A stretch of DNA of 64,000 nucleotides from Paenibacillus antibioticophila (GCF_000455265.1 NZ_HG005139.1:134775-198774), one strand, 5' to 3'; shown: positions 17,858 to 27,537, counted from the stretch's first letter. The notes: a model not told the origin generated them from the letters alone. Made by a program: numbers and translations.

Positions 17858-19606
17858 TCAAATTCGCAGGATGATCGTCGTTCCTTCCCCCAGTTTGCTG
17901 TACACGGAAAGTCTGGAATTGTCGCCGTAATGAAGCCGCAAACGTTCGTTCACGTTACGAAGCCCGATGCCGAATTTATCCGTTTTCCCGTCCGTCAGAC
18001 TAAGAATCAAATCGGCCAGCCGCTCTTCGCTCATTCCGACACCGTCGTCCTGAATGGAAAAGATGATCTCGTCCTGTTCGCGCCAGGCCGAAATGGTAAT
18101 CATCCCGGGTCCCGCCTGCTTCTCCAGCCCATGAAAGACGGCGTTCTCTACAATGGGTTGAAATACGAGCTTGATGATCGGCAGGGAGTAGAAGCTTTCC
18201 GGTACAAGAATCAGGCAGCTGATTTTGCCCGGAAACCGGATTTGCAGCAGCTGCAAATAATTCTCGACATGCATCAGCTCCTGTTGAACCGTTACGATTT
18301 CATCACTGCGGGTAATGCTGTAACGAAGCAGCATCCCGAGCAGGTAGGTCAGTTCGGCAACACGATCGTCATCGTTCAGCTCGGCCAGCATGCGGATGGA
18401 TTCCAGCGTATTGTATATAAAATGCGGGTTGATCTGATTTTGCAGCGCCAGCAAATCCGCTTTCTGCTTGCTTTTTTCCGTCTCGGCCACCTCATCGAGC
18501 AGCTCCCTGACGCGGGAAACCATCCGGTTGAAGTGGCTGCCCAGCATACCGATTTCGTCGTTATATTTGACATGGACCCAGACGTCCAGCTTTCCGCGTT
18601 GCACCTGCTTCATCAGCTGCACCGTCTGTTTCAACGGTTTCGTCAGCGCATAGGAGATCAACATGGCTGCCGCCAGGGCAACGCCGAGGATGGACAAGGT
18701 CATCACCAACATGGAATTGCGGCTTTGCTTGATGGGGGCGAGCAATTCCTTCAGCGGAATCGTCACCATTGTCTTCCAGCCCGTCTGCGAGGACACGGAA
18801 TAAACGGCAATATAGGATTCCCCGCCGATTTTCAGGCGGAAGCTGCCGCTGGAACCGGTCGCTCCGGCCAGCAGGGCGCTTCCGGTTAAGTCCTGACCAA
18901 GCCGGGCAGGATCGCTGTCGTAGACGATCCTGCCGGTCTCGTCAACGATGACGGCATTGCCGTGGGTCACATGGTTCAAGGGCTGAACGATTCCCTCGAA
19001 TAATCGGGCATCGACGTCGATGACGATCATCCCGATGTACTCCAGCGTACTGATGGACTGGATGGAGCGCATGATGCTGAACACCTGCAGCTCGTCGGAG
19101 CCGTTGACCCGAATCGGATGCGTGCCGACCAGAACCGGGGCGACCCCGGCCTCGGCGGTCTGCTCCTTCCAGTCGGCCAGCCGCTCATAAGGATAGGGTT
19201 CATTTAAGCCCGACTTATGGTTGTAAAAAATCATTCCATACCTGTCAACCATATATACTGCAGCGATTTCTTCCTTCATGTGCGTCAAGTACGAAAGGAA
19301 CATCGTGACCGTGGAATTTTTGTCCCAGTCGGTTCCTTCCTGATCGAGAAGTCTTTGCACATCCTTGTTGTATAATGGCAAAATCGTATACCGCTTGAGG
19401 TCTGCGATGTAACGGTCCACTTTATCCATAGCGTTGTCCGCCAGCTGGCCGGCTGATTCGGTCGTGCTCGCCAGCTTCGCATTCGAGTTGGTCCGGTAGG
19501 ACGAATAGCTGACATAGATGATCGGCAGCGTGATCAGAAACACGAAGACGACGACCAGCTTTTTTTGCATCGAAAAATTGGCGAAAAATGTCCAAAGCCT
19601 TTTCAA
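17858..19606 (-). CDS. YesM-type sensor histidine kinase
   Basis: A 582-residue membrane kinase: first membrane helix at about 16-33, an extracellular cache-type sensor to about 295, second helix near 300-318, HAMP linker, then the His_kinase motif NPHFIYNTLESIRMLAEL with the phosphorylated histidine. ATP-binding motifs DDGVGMSE and GIGLRNVNERL follow. It would sense an extracellular sugar or the loaded binding protein and phosphorylate the YesN-type partner. The start is a TTG preceded by GGGGA. It lies 35 bp after the permease gene on the same strand. Confidence 0.92.
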   Translation of the reverse strand: MKRLWTFFANFSMQKKLVVVFVFLITLPIIYVSYSSYRTNSNAKLASTTESAGQLADNAMDKVDRYIADLKRYTILPLYNKDVQRLLDQEGTDWDKNSTVTMFLSYLTHMKEEIAAVYMVDRYGMIFYNHKSGLNEPYPYERLADWKEQTAEAGVAPVLVGTHPIRVNGSDELQVFSIMRSIQSISTLEYIGMIVIDVDARLFEGIVQPLNHVTHGNAVIVDETGRIVYDSDPARLGQDLTGSALLAGATGSSGSFRLKIGGESYIAVYSVSSQTGWKTMVTIPLKELLAPIKQSRNSMLVMTLSILGVALAAAMLISYALTKPLKQTVQLMKQVQRGKLDVWVHVKYNDEIGMLGSHFNRMVSRVRELLDEVAETEKSKQKADLLALQNQINPHFIYNTLESIRMLAELNDDDRVAELTYLLGMLLRYSITRSDEIVTVQQELMHVENYLQLLQIRFPGKISCLILVPESFYSLPIIKLVFQPIVENAVFHGLEKQAGPGMITISAWREQDEIIFSIQDDGVGMSEERLADLILSLTDGKTDKFGIGLRNVNERLRLHYGDNSRLSVYSKLGEGTTIILRI

Positions 19607-19641
19607 AGTAAATCCCCTGACTCTCTCAAATCAACTTCCTC

Positions 19642-20472
19642 CTATTTTACAGCACCGCTTGCCACGCCTTCAAAGATATATTTTTGCAGGAAAAAGTACA
19701 GGATGAGGGTTGGCAGTAAAATGAGCAGGATCGCCGCGCTGATCAGATTCCAGTTGGCCAGATTCAGGCTCTGGAACCGCATGAGCACCGTAGTAACGAC
19801 GCCAAGGGCCTGCTTCGGCATATACAGGTAGGGGGTATACATGTCGTTATAAATGCTGATCGACTTCAAAATAATCAAGGTCGATGTCGCCGGCGTGAGC
19901 AGTGGAAAAATGATCGACCGGTAAATTCGAAGCAGGGAGGCCCCCTCGACCATGGCGTTCTCATCGAGATCAACCGGAATGTTGCGAATAAATTGTAAAT
20001 ACAGAATGATTTGTATTACATCCGCACCGATGTATAAAACGATAGGCGCCCCCATCGTATTGTACAGGCCCAGCGATTTGATAATTCCGAACGTGGCGAC
20101 CTGGGTGGTGATCCCCGGAATAACAGTAGCGAAAAGGTAGAGGGCGAACACCGCTTTTTTCATCCGAAAATCAAATCGGCCCAGCACATAGGCGACCATG
20201 GTGCCGAACAGGATATTGAAGACCAGGGTGACGCAAATGATGATCAGCGTATTGGCAAAGCCGTTTATCAGTCCGCCGCGCTCAAAAACAGCCTTAAAGT
20301 TGTCGAAATTGAAAAAGCTCTCCGGTAAAGCCATCGTGCTGCCTGTATTGAATTCCTCATCCGCTTTGAAGGAGTTGACGATGACGACATAAGGCGGGAA
20401 CAGGACAACAAAAACCCCGACCAGCAGTGTAATGTATTTCAATGTATTGGCAATCGTCTTGGTTTGGATCAT
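19642..20472 (-). CDS. Carbohydrate ABC permease (MsmG/YesQ type)
   Basis: A 276-residue permease with six predicted helices (LKYITLLVGVFVVLFPPYVVIVNSFK at the start) and the coupling motif ENAMVEGASLLRIYRSIIFPLLTPA, the EAA loop. It belongs to the CUT1 sugar transporter group. Its start overlaps the previous permease stop by four bases. The ATPase is missing from this operon, as usual in Firmicutes where one MsmK-type ATPase serves many systems. Confidence 0.92.
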   Translation of the reverse strand: MIQTKTIANTLKYITLLVGVFVVLFPPYVVIVNSFKADEEFNTGSTMALPESFFNFDNFKAVFERGGLINGFANTLIIICVTLVFNILFGTMVAYVLGRFDFRMKKAVFALYLFATVIPGITTQVATFGIIKSLGLYNTMGAPIVLYIGADVIQIILYLQFIRNIPVDLDENAMVEGASLLRIYRSIIFPLLTPATSTLIILKSISIYNDMYTPYLYMPKQALGVVTTVLMRFQSLNLANWNLISAAILLILLPTLILYFFLQKYIFEGVASGAVK

Positions 20473-21365
20473 TTGCTGCTGCCCCCTCTGCTTAGCACAA
20501 ACTGCTGCATTCCGACGACAAGGATGACGAAGAACAATAAAATGATGCTCATCGCGGAGGCGAGACCGTAGTTGTTGTAGGCAAATGCGGTTTCAACGAC
20601 GCGCTGCACGTAGGTCTGGCTCGCTCCGGCCGGACCGCCCTTGGTCAGGACGAACGGCAGGTCGAAGACTTCGAGCGCGCCGGTGACCGTCAGGAACAGG
20701 TTCAATTGGATGACCGGCTTCATATTCGGCAAAGTAATGCGCCAGAAAGTCTGCCAGGCGTTGGCGCCGTCGATTTTGGCGGCCTCGTAAATATCCGACG
20801 GGATCGCTTGCAGGGATGCGATGTAGATCACCATGTTGTAGCCCATGAACCGCCATAGACCGGTGGAGGCCAGAGCGTAGTTGACGAGTCCCTTCGTGCC
20901 GAGCCAGCTGGTTTCACTAAGTTGGGTCAATCCGATACTATTCAGGAACAGGTTTAACGAGCCTTGTGTCGTATCGAAGACATAGCCGAACATAAAGGCC
21001 ACCGCTACGCCGTTCATGATGTATGGGAGAAATAGAAGCAGCCGGAATACGTTTTTGCCGCGCAGCCGGGTATTCAGTATGACGGCGAAGTAAATAGCAA
21101 TCACGTTCTGAACAAGCCCCATGATAAAATAAGCAAAGTTATGGGCAAACACCCCGAAAATATCAGGATTTGAAAATACCTCCCGGTAATTGTCCAGTCC
21201 GACCCAGGGCTTCTCCGGGCTGTAGCCATCCCACGAAGTAAAACTGAAGTAGACGAGCTTGGACGCAGGATAGTAGGTGAACAATAAAAGCAAGGTCACC
21301 GGAACGAGCAGGAAGGTGAAAATGATGATCCTTTTTTGCTTCAAATACGACATGGATCCGAACAT
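20469..21365 (-). CDS. Carbohydrate ABC permease (MsmF/YesP type)
   Basis: A 298-residue permease: hydrophobic start RIIIFTFLLVPVTLLLLFTYYPASKLVYFSF, PYIMNGVAVAFMF in the middle and the EAA loop EAAKIDGANAWQTFWRITLPNMKPV. It forms the heterodimeric sugar channel with the adjacent permease. ATG at 21365 is preceded by GAAGGGATTC; a longer frame to 21452 has no ribosome site, and an ATG four codons in is also possible. Confidence 0.9.
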   Translation of the reverse strand: MFGSMSYLKQKRIIIFTFLLVPVTLLLLFTYYPASKLVYFSFTSWDGYSPEKPWVGLDNYREVFSNPDIFGVFAHNFAYFIMGLVQNVIAIYFAVILNTRLRGKNVFRLLLFLPYIMNGVAVAFMFGYVFDTTQGSLNLFLNSIGLTQLSETSWLGTKGLVNYALASTGLWRFMGYNMVIYIASLQAIPSDIYEAAKIDGANAWQTFWRITLPNMKPVIQLNLFLTVTGALEVFDLPFVLTKGGPAGASQTYVQRVVETAFAYNNYGLASAMSIILLFFVILVVGMQQFVLSRGGSSK

Positions 21366-21467
21366 GGCGAGAATCCCTTCTTTCCGCTGTAATGTGTGGA
21401 GGTTCTGCTTGCTGTTGAAAGCAAAATGGATTATCGAAGGCCGATAATCCATTTCATCCGGTGCGGA

Positions 21468-22793
21468 TTAGTAACCGAGATCCTTCTTTGCTTTGGCCCA
21501 GGCCTTATTCCACTTGTCAAACACCGTCTGCGGATCCTTGGCGAGCACGAATTCCTGTGCGATCGCCGGCAGATCGATTTGCGCCTTGTTCGAAATTTGG
21601 ATGACCTCCGGATCATCCGCTACACCTTCCTGAAGCTCTACGGCCAGCGCCTGGAACTCGGCAAGCTGCGGAAGCTTGGACTCGCGGCCCTCCAGCGGGG
21701 ACATAAAGCCTGCGAAGTCCTCGTAGCCGGAGTCCTCGATCAGCCAGGCCAGGAACGCCTTGGTTGCCTCGAGGTTCTTGCTGTCCTTGTTCACGGCATA
21801 GAAGAAGTCAGGGCTCAAGCCGGCTCTGGTCTGACCTGAATTGTCATAAGGAAGCGGGAAGAAACCGATATTGTCGGCCTCGGCCCCGACGCCGATGACC
21901 TGATTGATCACCCAATTGCCCAGGTAGTACATCGCCATTTTGCCGTTGGCGATATCCTTTTTCGACTGTTCCCAGTTGGTGGAATTGATGTCTTTTTCCA
22001 GGTAGCCTTTATCGGCAAGCTCTTTCAACAGACTAAACGATTTGCCGTAACCGTTGTCCATGGTGAATGGAGTATCGGTGTTCAGCTTTTCATTGGGAAA
22101 GTTAGGGTTATTTTCGATCAGACGCGGCAAATCATATGCCCAGCTGCCCAGCGGCCATTTGTCCTTGAAGTTGGAAGACAGGGGAATGACACCGTTTTGC
22201 TTCAGCTTTTCGCAAGCGGCCAGAAATTCTTCCCAGGTTTTCGGGGTCTCTGTGATACCGGCATCGGCGAAGGCCTGCTTGTTATATACGATCCCCGAGC
22301 TGGCGTTCCCGGTCGTAATGCCGTATAGCTTGCCCTCGTAAGACTTGAAGTCCTTGAATGTCAGCTCGCTGCTAAACGGCATATCGTCAAGCTCGGCAAA
22401 ATATTTCGGCAAATCCGAGTTCGGGATGTCGGGAACAAACATCAGGTCAGGAAGCTCCCCGCTCGCCATCCGGACTTTTAATTGCTGGTTGTAATCGGTC
22501 TGGCCGCCTTCGAATTCGATTTTGATGTCAGGATACTTCTCGTTGAACCGTTTGAGATACTCGTCGTACTCCTTGCCGATCATGTCCGTGCGGTTGGTCA
22601 GGAAAGTAACCTTGCCGCTAAGCGTTGTCTCGCCGGATCCTTCGCTTCCGGAATTTGCGGTCGCCGTGTTCGTGCCTTCGGAGTTCCCGGTATCGGCGGT
22701 TGTTCCGTTTCCGCTGTTTCCGCCGCAACCCGCCAATACGGCGGATATTGCGAGGATCATCATGAATGCCAACAGAATGCTTTTCTTCCTCAT
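21468..22793 (-). CDS. Carbohydrate ABC substrate-binding lipoprotein (family 1)
   Basis: A 441-residue lipoprotein with signal peptide and lipobox VLAGC, a Gly/Ser/Thr linker to about residue 55, then a family 1 solute-binding fold (VTFLTNRTDM, EFEGGQTDYNQQLKVRMASGELPDL, TPKTWEEFLAACEKL, MAMYYLGNWVINQ). It would bind an oligosaccharide; the identity is not evident. ATG at 22793 lies 10 bp after GAGGGG; an in-frame ATG at 22814 lacks a ribosome site. First gene of the operon, with a cre site just upstream. Confidence 0.9.
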   Translation of the reverse strand: MRKKSILLAFMMILAISAVLAGCGGNSGNGTTADTGNSEGTNTATANSGSEGSGETTLSGKVTFLTNRTDMIGKEYDEYLKRFNEKYPDIKIEFEGGQTDYNQQLKVRMASGELPDLMFVPDIPNSDLPKYFAELDDMPFSSELTFKDFKSYEGKLYGITTGNASSGIVYNKQAFADAGITETPKTWEEFLAACEKLKQNGVIPLSSNFKDKWPLGSWAYDLPRLIENNPNFPNEKLNTDTPFTMDNGYGKSFSLLKELADKGYLEKDINSTNWEQSKKDIANGKMAMYYLGNWVINQVIGVGAEADNIGFFPLPYDNSGQTRAGLSPDFFYAVNKDSKNLEATKAFLAWLIEDSGYEDFAGFMSPLEGRESKLPQLAEFQALAVELQEGVADDPEVIQISNKAQIDLPAIAQEFVLAKDPQTVFDKWNKAWAKAKKDLGY

Positions 22794-22817
22794 TCTTTCA
22801 TCGCCCCTCAACATTTT

Positions 22818-22831
22818 TGTTAGCGCTTACA
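22818..22831 (-). promoter_or_regulatory. CcpA cre site
   Basis: TGTTAGCGCTTACA fits the catabolite-responsive-element consensus TGWNANCGNTNWCA. It lies 24 bp before the binding-protein start codon, downstream of the likely promoter, a position suited to roadblock repression by CcpA when preferred sugars are present. Confidence 0.75.
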
Positions 22832-23343
22832 GTTAGATTGTATCTTGATTGTTAGGGACAAATAAATGCATTCAGTTATTATTTATTGTCCTGAATTATG
22901 TTGTTGTATCAGAATAGTTTATTACATTTAAAGGTCGGGAAATAGATCATTTATTCTACCATTCAGCTAACAAACAACTAACAAAGTATGCGATTCAGAA
23001 GCTTTGCTGACCAGGGTAGGCTGTAGCTAATGGTATTTAATCAAAAAAACTATATAAGTTGTGAGTGGATGTCTACCTTATAATATCTTAGTTCAATCAG
23101 AGAAATCCGCGAACAACAGCGATCATAAGCACACTTCACACGTTGTCCTCAAAACGTAAATTTCAATAGTTCAACTTATATAGGTCCTGTGACCTATTGG
23201 AATTTTTTGTATATCAATGTATTATTTGAATTGTAATATTTTTATAGAAAACGTCAATTGTGGAATTAACTCTAGTACGGTTTTACCTGTGGTTTGTCTT
23301 ATAGATGAGCCGCAGATAAACAAAAATAAGGAGGTTTGAGAAC
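22832..23343. other. Long divergent intergenic region with possible attenuator
   Basis: About 510 bp between two divergent genes. Near the minus-strand gene there is a gapped dyad (GGACAAATAAA with TTTATTGTCC, 22854-22892) over the probable promoter. On the plus side, ATAGGTC/GACCTAT (23179-23196) forms a tight hairpin whose 3' arm overlaps CTATTG, which can alternatively pair with CAATAG (23164-23169); TTTTTT follows at 23203-23208. This could be an attenuator in a long leader. AAGGAGG precedes the start codon at 23344. Confidence 0.4.
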
Positions 23344-24354
23344 ATGTCGAGTAAAAACTTTCCTTCTAGAGCTTTATCACTTTTGGTAGTTTTGGCCGTA
23401 TTTCTATCCGCTTATTTCACAGCATTACCGTCAGCAAGCGCAGCTGCTAGAGGAGCGTGGGCTCCGAATACTGCTTATGCAGTGAATGACACCGTAACTT
23501 ATAGTGGAAGCACGTATACCTGTCTTCAGGCACATACCTCTCTTGTAGGTTGGGAGCCGTCCAATGCCCCTGCCTTATGGCAGAAGGGAAGCGGCGGTAC
23601 TACACCACCCACCACACCCCCGGCAACAAACGGAGTAACCTTTTATGCAGATATAAATTATGGCGGTAAAGCAGTAACACTTGGAGTAGGAAACTATACA
23701 CTGTCTCAGTTGAATGCAAAAGGAATTCCGAATGACTGGATGTCCTCGCTGAAGGTTCCTAGCGGCTGGACGGTAGAAGTTTATCAGCATGATAATTTTG
23801 GAGGCACCAAGTGGACCTTCACTTCAAGTTCTTCATGGGTCGGCAATACAATCAATGACAAAATGTCATCGGTCAAGATTTATACGGGTTCGTCTTCTAC
23901 AGTAACGAAGCCTGCCGAGGTTCCTAGTCATATCTGGAACTATGCCATGAATGTGGACAAAAAGTTTGGTAAGGGCGGAGATTTTGCTCTATTGCTAAGT
24001 GCTGTGATCAAAAAGGAAAGTAGCTTTGGAGCAGGCTTGCCAGGCAGTCCATCTGCCGGGGACGGGTTAATGCAGGTAGAGCCAAACACCCGTAATGCTT
24101 ACTTATCTCAATTTAGCTCAAGATTCGGCCGTGCCTATAATCATAGCAGTGAACAAGACCAGGTATGCATGGGGGCATTGATCCTGGAGGAGAAGATTAA
24201 TAGATTCGGCGGCATATATAACGGCTTACTGCGCTATAACGGCGGAGACAACTGGTATCCGGGAGCTACAGATTCTTATGGCCGTCCTATTCTGGCAGAT
24301 CAATATGCGAATCAGGTCTACGCTACTTATAAGGGCTATGGCGGTAAGAATTGA
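23344..24354 (+). CDS. Secreted CBM5/12 + beta/gamma-crystallin + lysozyme-like protein
   Basis: A 336-residue exported protein. A signal peptide ends at about ASAAA (34). Residues 37-80 (WAPNTAYAVNDTVTYSG to SNAPALWQ) form a chitin-binding CBM5/12 module. After a Thr/Pro linker, 97-181 look like a beta/gamma-crystallin domain (VTFYADINYGGKAVTLGVG, then EVYQHDNFGGTKW). Residues 192-336 are a lysozyme-like transglycosylase domain with catalytic glutamate in AVIKKESSFG (E225) and GDGLMQVEPNTRNAY. It probably cleaves peptidoglycan or chitin-like polymers outside the cell. AAGGAGGTTTGAGAAC precedes the ATG and a strong terminator follows. Confidence 0.85.
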   Translation: MSSKNFPSRALSLLVVLAVFLSAYFTALPSASAAARGAWAPNTAYAVNDTVTYSGSTYTCLQAHTSLVGWEPSNAPALWQKGSGGTTPPTTPPATNGVTFYADINYGGKAVTLGVGNYTLSQLNAKGIPNDWMSSLKVPSGWTVEVYQHDNFGGTKWTFTSSSSWVGNTINDKMSSVKIYTGSSSTVTKPAEVPSHIWNYAMNVDKKFGKGGDFALLLSAVIKKESSFGAGLPGSPSAGDGLMQVEPNTRNAYLSQFSSRFGRAYNHSSEQDQVCMGALILEEKINRFGGIYNGLLRYNGGDNWYPGATDSYGRPILADQYANQVYATYKGYGGKN

Positions 24355-24390
24355 AATAGAATGAATTAAAAGAACTATTTATCGAATTCG

Positions 24391-24423
24391 AAAGAGCTCA
24401 CGCTGAGAAAGCGTGAGCTCTTT
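24391..24423. terminator. Bidirectional terminator
   Basis: AAAGAGCTCACGC pairs perfectly with GCGTGAGCTCTTT around a TGAGAAA loop, between the convergent lysozyme-like and HD-GYP genes. Confidence 0.92.
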
Positions 24424-24437
24424 GATTGTTAATTAAG

Positions 24438-25448
24438 CTAGTGTTTACTGGCAAAGCCCAGGATTTTATTTTTAGACTGCCGAAGATCATAATATTGACC
24501 TTGGTACTCGACCAGTGGATTAATCAAGTCATCTGGATGGAGCTTAATGATGCGAGCTACGCGACCATCTGACAGGAGAACCGAGCCACCAATCATTCTG
24601 GTCATGATGTTGGTAATAAAGCATTGAACAATTAACGGGTCAAATAATCCGAAAGCGCGTTGATAAATTTCTTGAAACACTTGGTATAAGGAAACGGGCT
24701 TCTTATACACCCGTTCCGAAATCATCGTATGAAACACATCGGCAACCGCTACGATTTTGCTAAAATACGTGATCTTATCACCGTAGATACCGAAAGGATA
24801 GCCGCTGCCATCTTCCCGTTCATGATGCTGAAGTGCGACCAAAGCTTGTTGTTCCGTTAAACCGGGGAGATTTTTAACCATTTCATATCCCCATTGAGTA
24901 TGACGTTTCATTTCAGCGAATTCTTCCGCACTAAGCTTGCCTGCTTTTTTCAAGATCGAATCAGGGATCCTTGTCTTTCCAAGGTCATGAAGTAAACCCG
25001 CAATGGAGAGATCATTCAGTTCCTCTTCATTCAGTCCCAGCCATTTACCTATTAAGAAGGAAATGACTGCAACACCGATACAATGTCGAAAGGTATAATG
25101 ATCCTTCTTGCTTAATTCTATGATTACATTCGAAAGATTGTTGTTGTTGAAACATAATTCTTGAATTTTCGGTATTACGATATGATGGATAATCTGATTT
25201 GAAAGTTTGGTGGAATTATTGTGTATCTTTTCATAAATCGACTGAGCTTCTGATATCGCTTCATCAACGATGACTTCGGTGACCAACTCGGTATCTTCTG
25301 CCCAAAGCTCAATGCCGTGTCGACGTAGAATATCAAGATGGCGAGTGTTTAAAATACTGTTTTTTGGTAGAAGACAATTGCCTTGTACTGAATAGATGTT
25401 GGTGTTCAATCTTCTGCCAATAAACCATATGTTATCGATAGGAAACAC
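24438..25448 (-). CDS. HD-GYP domain protein (putative c-di-GMP phosphodiesterase)
   Basis: A 336-residue protein. Residues 120-275 form an HD-GYP domain: HCIGVAVIS, LLHDLGKTRIPDSILKKAGKLSAEEF, HTQWGYEMVK and HHEREDGSGYP, with HD and GYP signatures intact. Family members hydrolyse cyclic di-GMP. The N-terminal 110 residues contain an LLPKNSILNTRHLDILRRHGIELWAED region often seen before HD-GYP domains. The start is a GTG, 8 bp after the FapA-like gene, so translation is probably coupled. Confidence 0.88.
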   Translation of the reverse strand: MFPIDNIWFIGRRLNTNIYSVQGNCLLPKNSILNTRHLDILRRHGIELWAEDTELVTEVIVDEAISEAQSIYEKIHNNSTKLSNQIIHHIVIPKIQELCFNNNNLSNVIIELSKKDHYTFRHCIGVAVISFLIGKWLGLNEEELNDLSIAGLLHDLGKTRIPDSILKKAGKLSAEEFAEMKRHTQWGYEMVKNLPGLTEQQALVALQHHEREDGSGYPFGIYGDKITYFSKIVAVADVFHTMISERVYKKPVSLYQVFQEIYQRAFGLFDPLIVQCFITNIMTRMIGGSVLLSDGRVARIIKLHPDDLINPLVEYQGQYYDLRQSKNKILGFASKH

Positions 25449-25456
25449 CCGCTTTC

Positions 25457-27322
25457 TTATGACATTTGTCTGATGTTATTGCGATCAAATGTCTTTTCTT
25501 CAACTGGTTCAAAGATATCCACACTATACCGATCCACAATGACCTTTCCTTCGAACATTTTCTTCACAATGACTTTCTTTGCGGCTTTAAGACTTGTCCC
25601 TACTCCAGATGTCCCGCCAACATACATTGCTGAGATGGTATCTCCCGCCTCAAGTTTGGAACCACGACATACGGAGTCCTCCGAGAAGAAGATGATGTTC
25701 CCGGCTGAGTAGAGATCACACTGGATTAACCCTTCTTTACGAATAAGAATATCTCCGTTCGATTTAAGAATGGATGTTTGTCCCTGATCGATGGCAATTT
25801 GTACGCTTGTTTCCTGGCTTAATGCAACCCTCATATAAGCTTCTTTCAGAATACGCAAGAAATCTTCCATCCTCGGCGCAGTCATGACCTCAATCATTTT
25901 TGCTGGTTGCAAAAATAACTCCAGATCATTTTTCAATTGATCTAAATCATTTTTATTATAAGATTGAATACTAGTTATGACGCCGAGTAATTCCTTCACA
26001 ACATCCATAACTTGCTGGTATTTATTTTCCGTAATCAAGACTAAGACTTGTCCATATCTTACTTGTATGTTTTTCTTGGCCAACTCATGTAGCAATAACT
26101 GCGCACTTTCTATCATTTTTTCAAGTAATTCAATCAATTGTTTAGAACTGTTATAGAGTCGGTTGTATAACATTCCGAAATATCCCGAATATAGACGGCT
26201 TCCGATCACGTTTCCCTTGACTGCTATACTCCCGGTTGCTGTTAATGTTGAATTAAAAACACTGCCAGACACATAGATGTTTCCAAGAGACTCAATGATC
26301 ATGTTGTCCATGACATCGCCATACACGATAACATCCCCGGAAAACACGATATTTCCTGTCTCCAAATTTACATTTCCAGGTACGATATATGCTGTGTTGA
26401 TATCAAAGTACTTGACCTTATTTCCTGTAACTCTAGGTCGTCCTTCTTTAAGTGCAATGACTTTGGAATCAGGTGTTATCTCAACAGTATCCTTCCCTAA
26501 AATATGAATGTCCTGGACGGGTTCAGGTAACAATACGTTTCCGAATACGTCATACCCCGCTTGCCCTTGAACAGGCGATACCTTCTTGGCTATAACATCG
26601 CCTTTCTTGACGGAAGGAATGTTCATATGATTTTTGAAGTCGATAGAGCCCTTTACCTCAGTAAAGAAGTTCTCAATATTTTCTGAGAAAAATAGATCAA
26701 GCTGCGCATCTTGACCTGGAACAGGCGATTGGCCTCTTGCAATAGTTACAGAACGAAAAGAAGGTCTGTGAATTTCGGTGTGAATCGCCACAACATCAAC
26801 ATTCATTTTGATCTTCATATTTTCAACAGCCGTAATAATATCCTGTAAACTCAACGTTTCCAAGACAAACGTTAAATCTTCCTTAGCGGTCAACATCACA
26901 TTCAAGGAAGGAGACTTGTCTGTTAACATCCAAGCATGTCTTTTTGTCCGGTTAATCGTTAAATATGCTTCTACTTTGTCATCCGATATCGTTATCTCGA
27001 ATAAAGGCTCTTCATCAATCTCCCAGCTAATTTCGCTTTCAGAAGTAACCTTCGTCACTTTATCGATCTGTTTACTGTTTACAAACAGCTTGATCGGATG
27101 AATGGCTTGAATGGTTGGAAATCTCCCCCCATCGCTAGGATTTCCAACTGATATCTTGCCTTGTTCAACCTTAATAAACCCATCAGCAGCCCCAACATTT
27201 GCACCTGCCCTTTGAGTAGGAAATGAAAATGACTCAGTTCCTTCACGTATCCGAGAACTAGGAGATTCGTCAAGCATCTTCAATATATTAATAATATCTT
27301 GCTCACTGGTATGATCTGGCAT
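25457..27322 (-). CDS. FapA-family (DUF342) beta-helix protein
   Basis: A 621-residue protein with the DUF342/FapA features: VKKGDVIAKKVSPVQGQAGYDVFGN, then repeated beta-helix turns such as YIVPGNVNLETGNIVFSGDVIVYGDVMDNMIIESLGNIYVSGSV. A helical segment at about 400-490 interrupts, and the helix resumes at LKSNGDILIRKEGLIQ and ends with AAKKVIVKKMFEG. Some relatives affect flagellar placement or cell-surface assembly; the mechanism is unsettled. ATG at 27322 follows GTGAGGTG. It forms a two-gene operon with the HD-GYP gene. Confidence 0.82.
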   Translation of the reverse strand: MPDHTSEQDIINILKMLDESPSSRIREGTESFSFPTQRAGANVGAADGFIKVEQGKISVGNPSDGGRFPTIQAIHPIKLFVNSKQIDKVTKVTSESEISWEIDEEPLFEITISDDKVEAYLTINRTKRHAWMLTDKSPSLNVMLTAKEDLTFVLETLSLQDIITAVENMKIKMNVDVVAIHTEIHRPSFRSVTIARGQSPVPGQDAQLDLFFSENIENFFTEVKGSIDFKNHMNIPSVKKGDVIAKKVSPVQGQAGYDVFGNVLLPEPVQDIHILGKDTVEITPDSKVIALKEGRPRVTGNKVKYFDINTAYIVPGNVNLETGNIVFSGDVIVYGDVMDNMIIESLGNIYVSGSVFNSTLTATGSIAVKGNVIGSRLYSGYFGMLYNRLYNSSKQLIELLEKMIESAQLLLHELAKKNIQVRYGQVLVLITENKYQQVMDVVKELLGVITSIQSYNKNDLDQLKNDLELFLQPAKMIEVMTAPRMEDFLRILKEAYMRVALSQETSVQIAIDQGQTSILKSNGDILIRKEGLIQCDLYSAGNIIFFSEDSVCRGSKLEAGDTISAMYVGGTSGVGTSLKAAKKVIVKKMFEGKVIVDRYSVDIFEPVEEKTFDRNNIRQMS

Positions 27323-27426
27323 TGGAAACACCTCACTTCTAACCCAAATTTTCAGATATCCATTTCATAGTCTTGTGCGAAAATATACTGTCCATTGGTG
27401 TCGGAATGTGTCGTTAGAACTATTTG

Positions 27427-27484
27427 TAGTTCAATACTACTATAAATTATTCCGAAAATAAACCTTTTTTGTAGAGTATACTAC
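27427..27484 (+). promoter_or_regulatory. Candidate promoter/operator of XRE regulator
   Basis: Two short GTAG...CTAC dyads lie 44 bp apart (27427-27441 and 27471-27484); the second contains TATACT (27477-27482), a plausible -10 for the XRE gene. These could be autoregulatory sites; the divergent FapA-like gene starts nearby. Confidence 0.35.
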
Positions 27485-27537
27485 GTGGAATTATTCATCA
27501 TACTAAGTCATGATATTTCTTTTGAGGAGGCGTATTT

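Noticed and set aside
17843..18889. 348-codon plus-strand frame opposite the YesM-type kinase
   Set aside because: Antisense shadow of conserved kinase motifs; its composition (runs of Gln and His) is typical of antisense translation.
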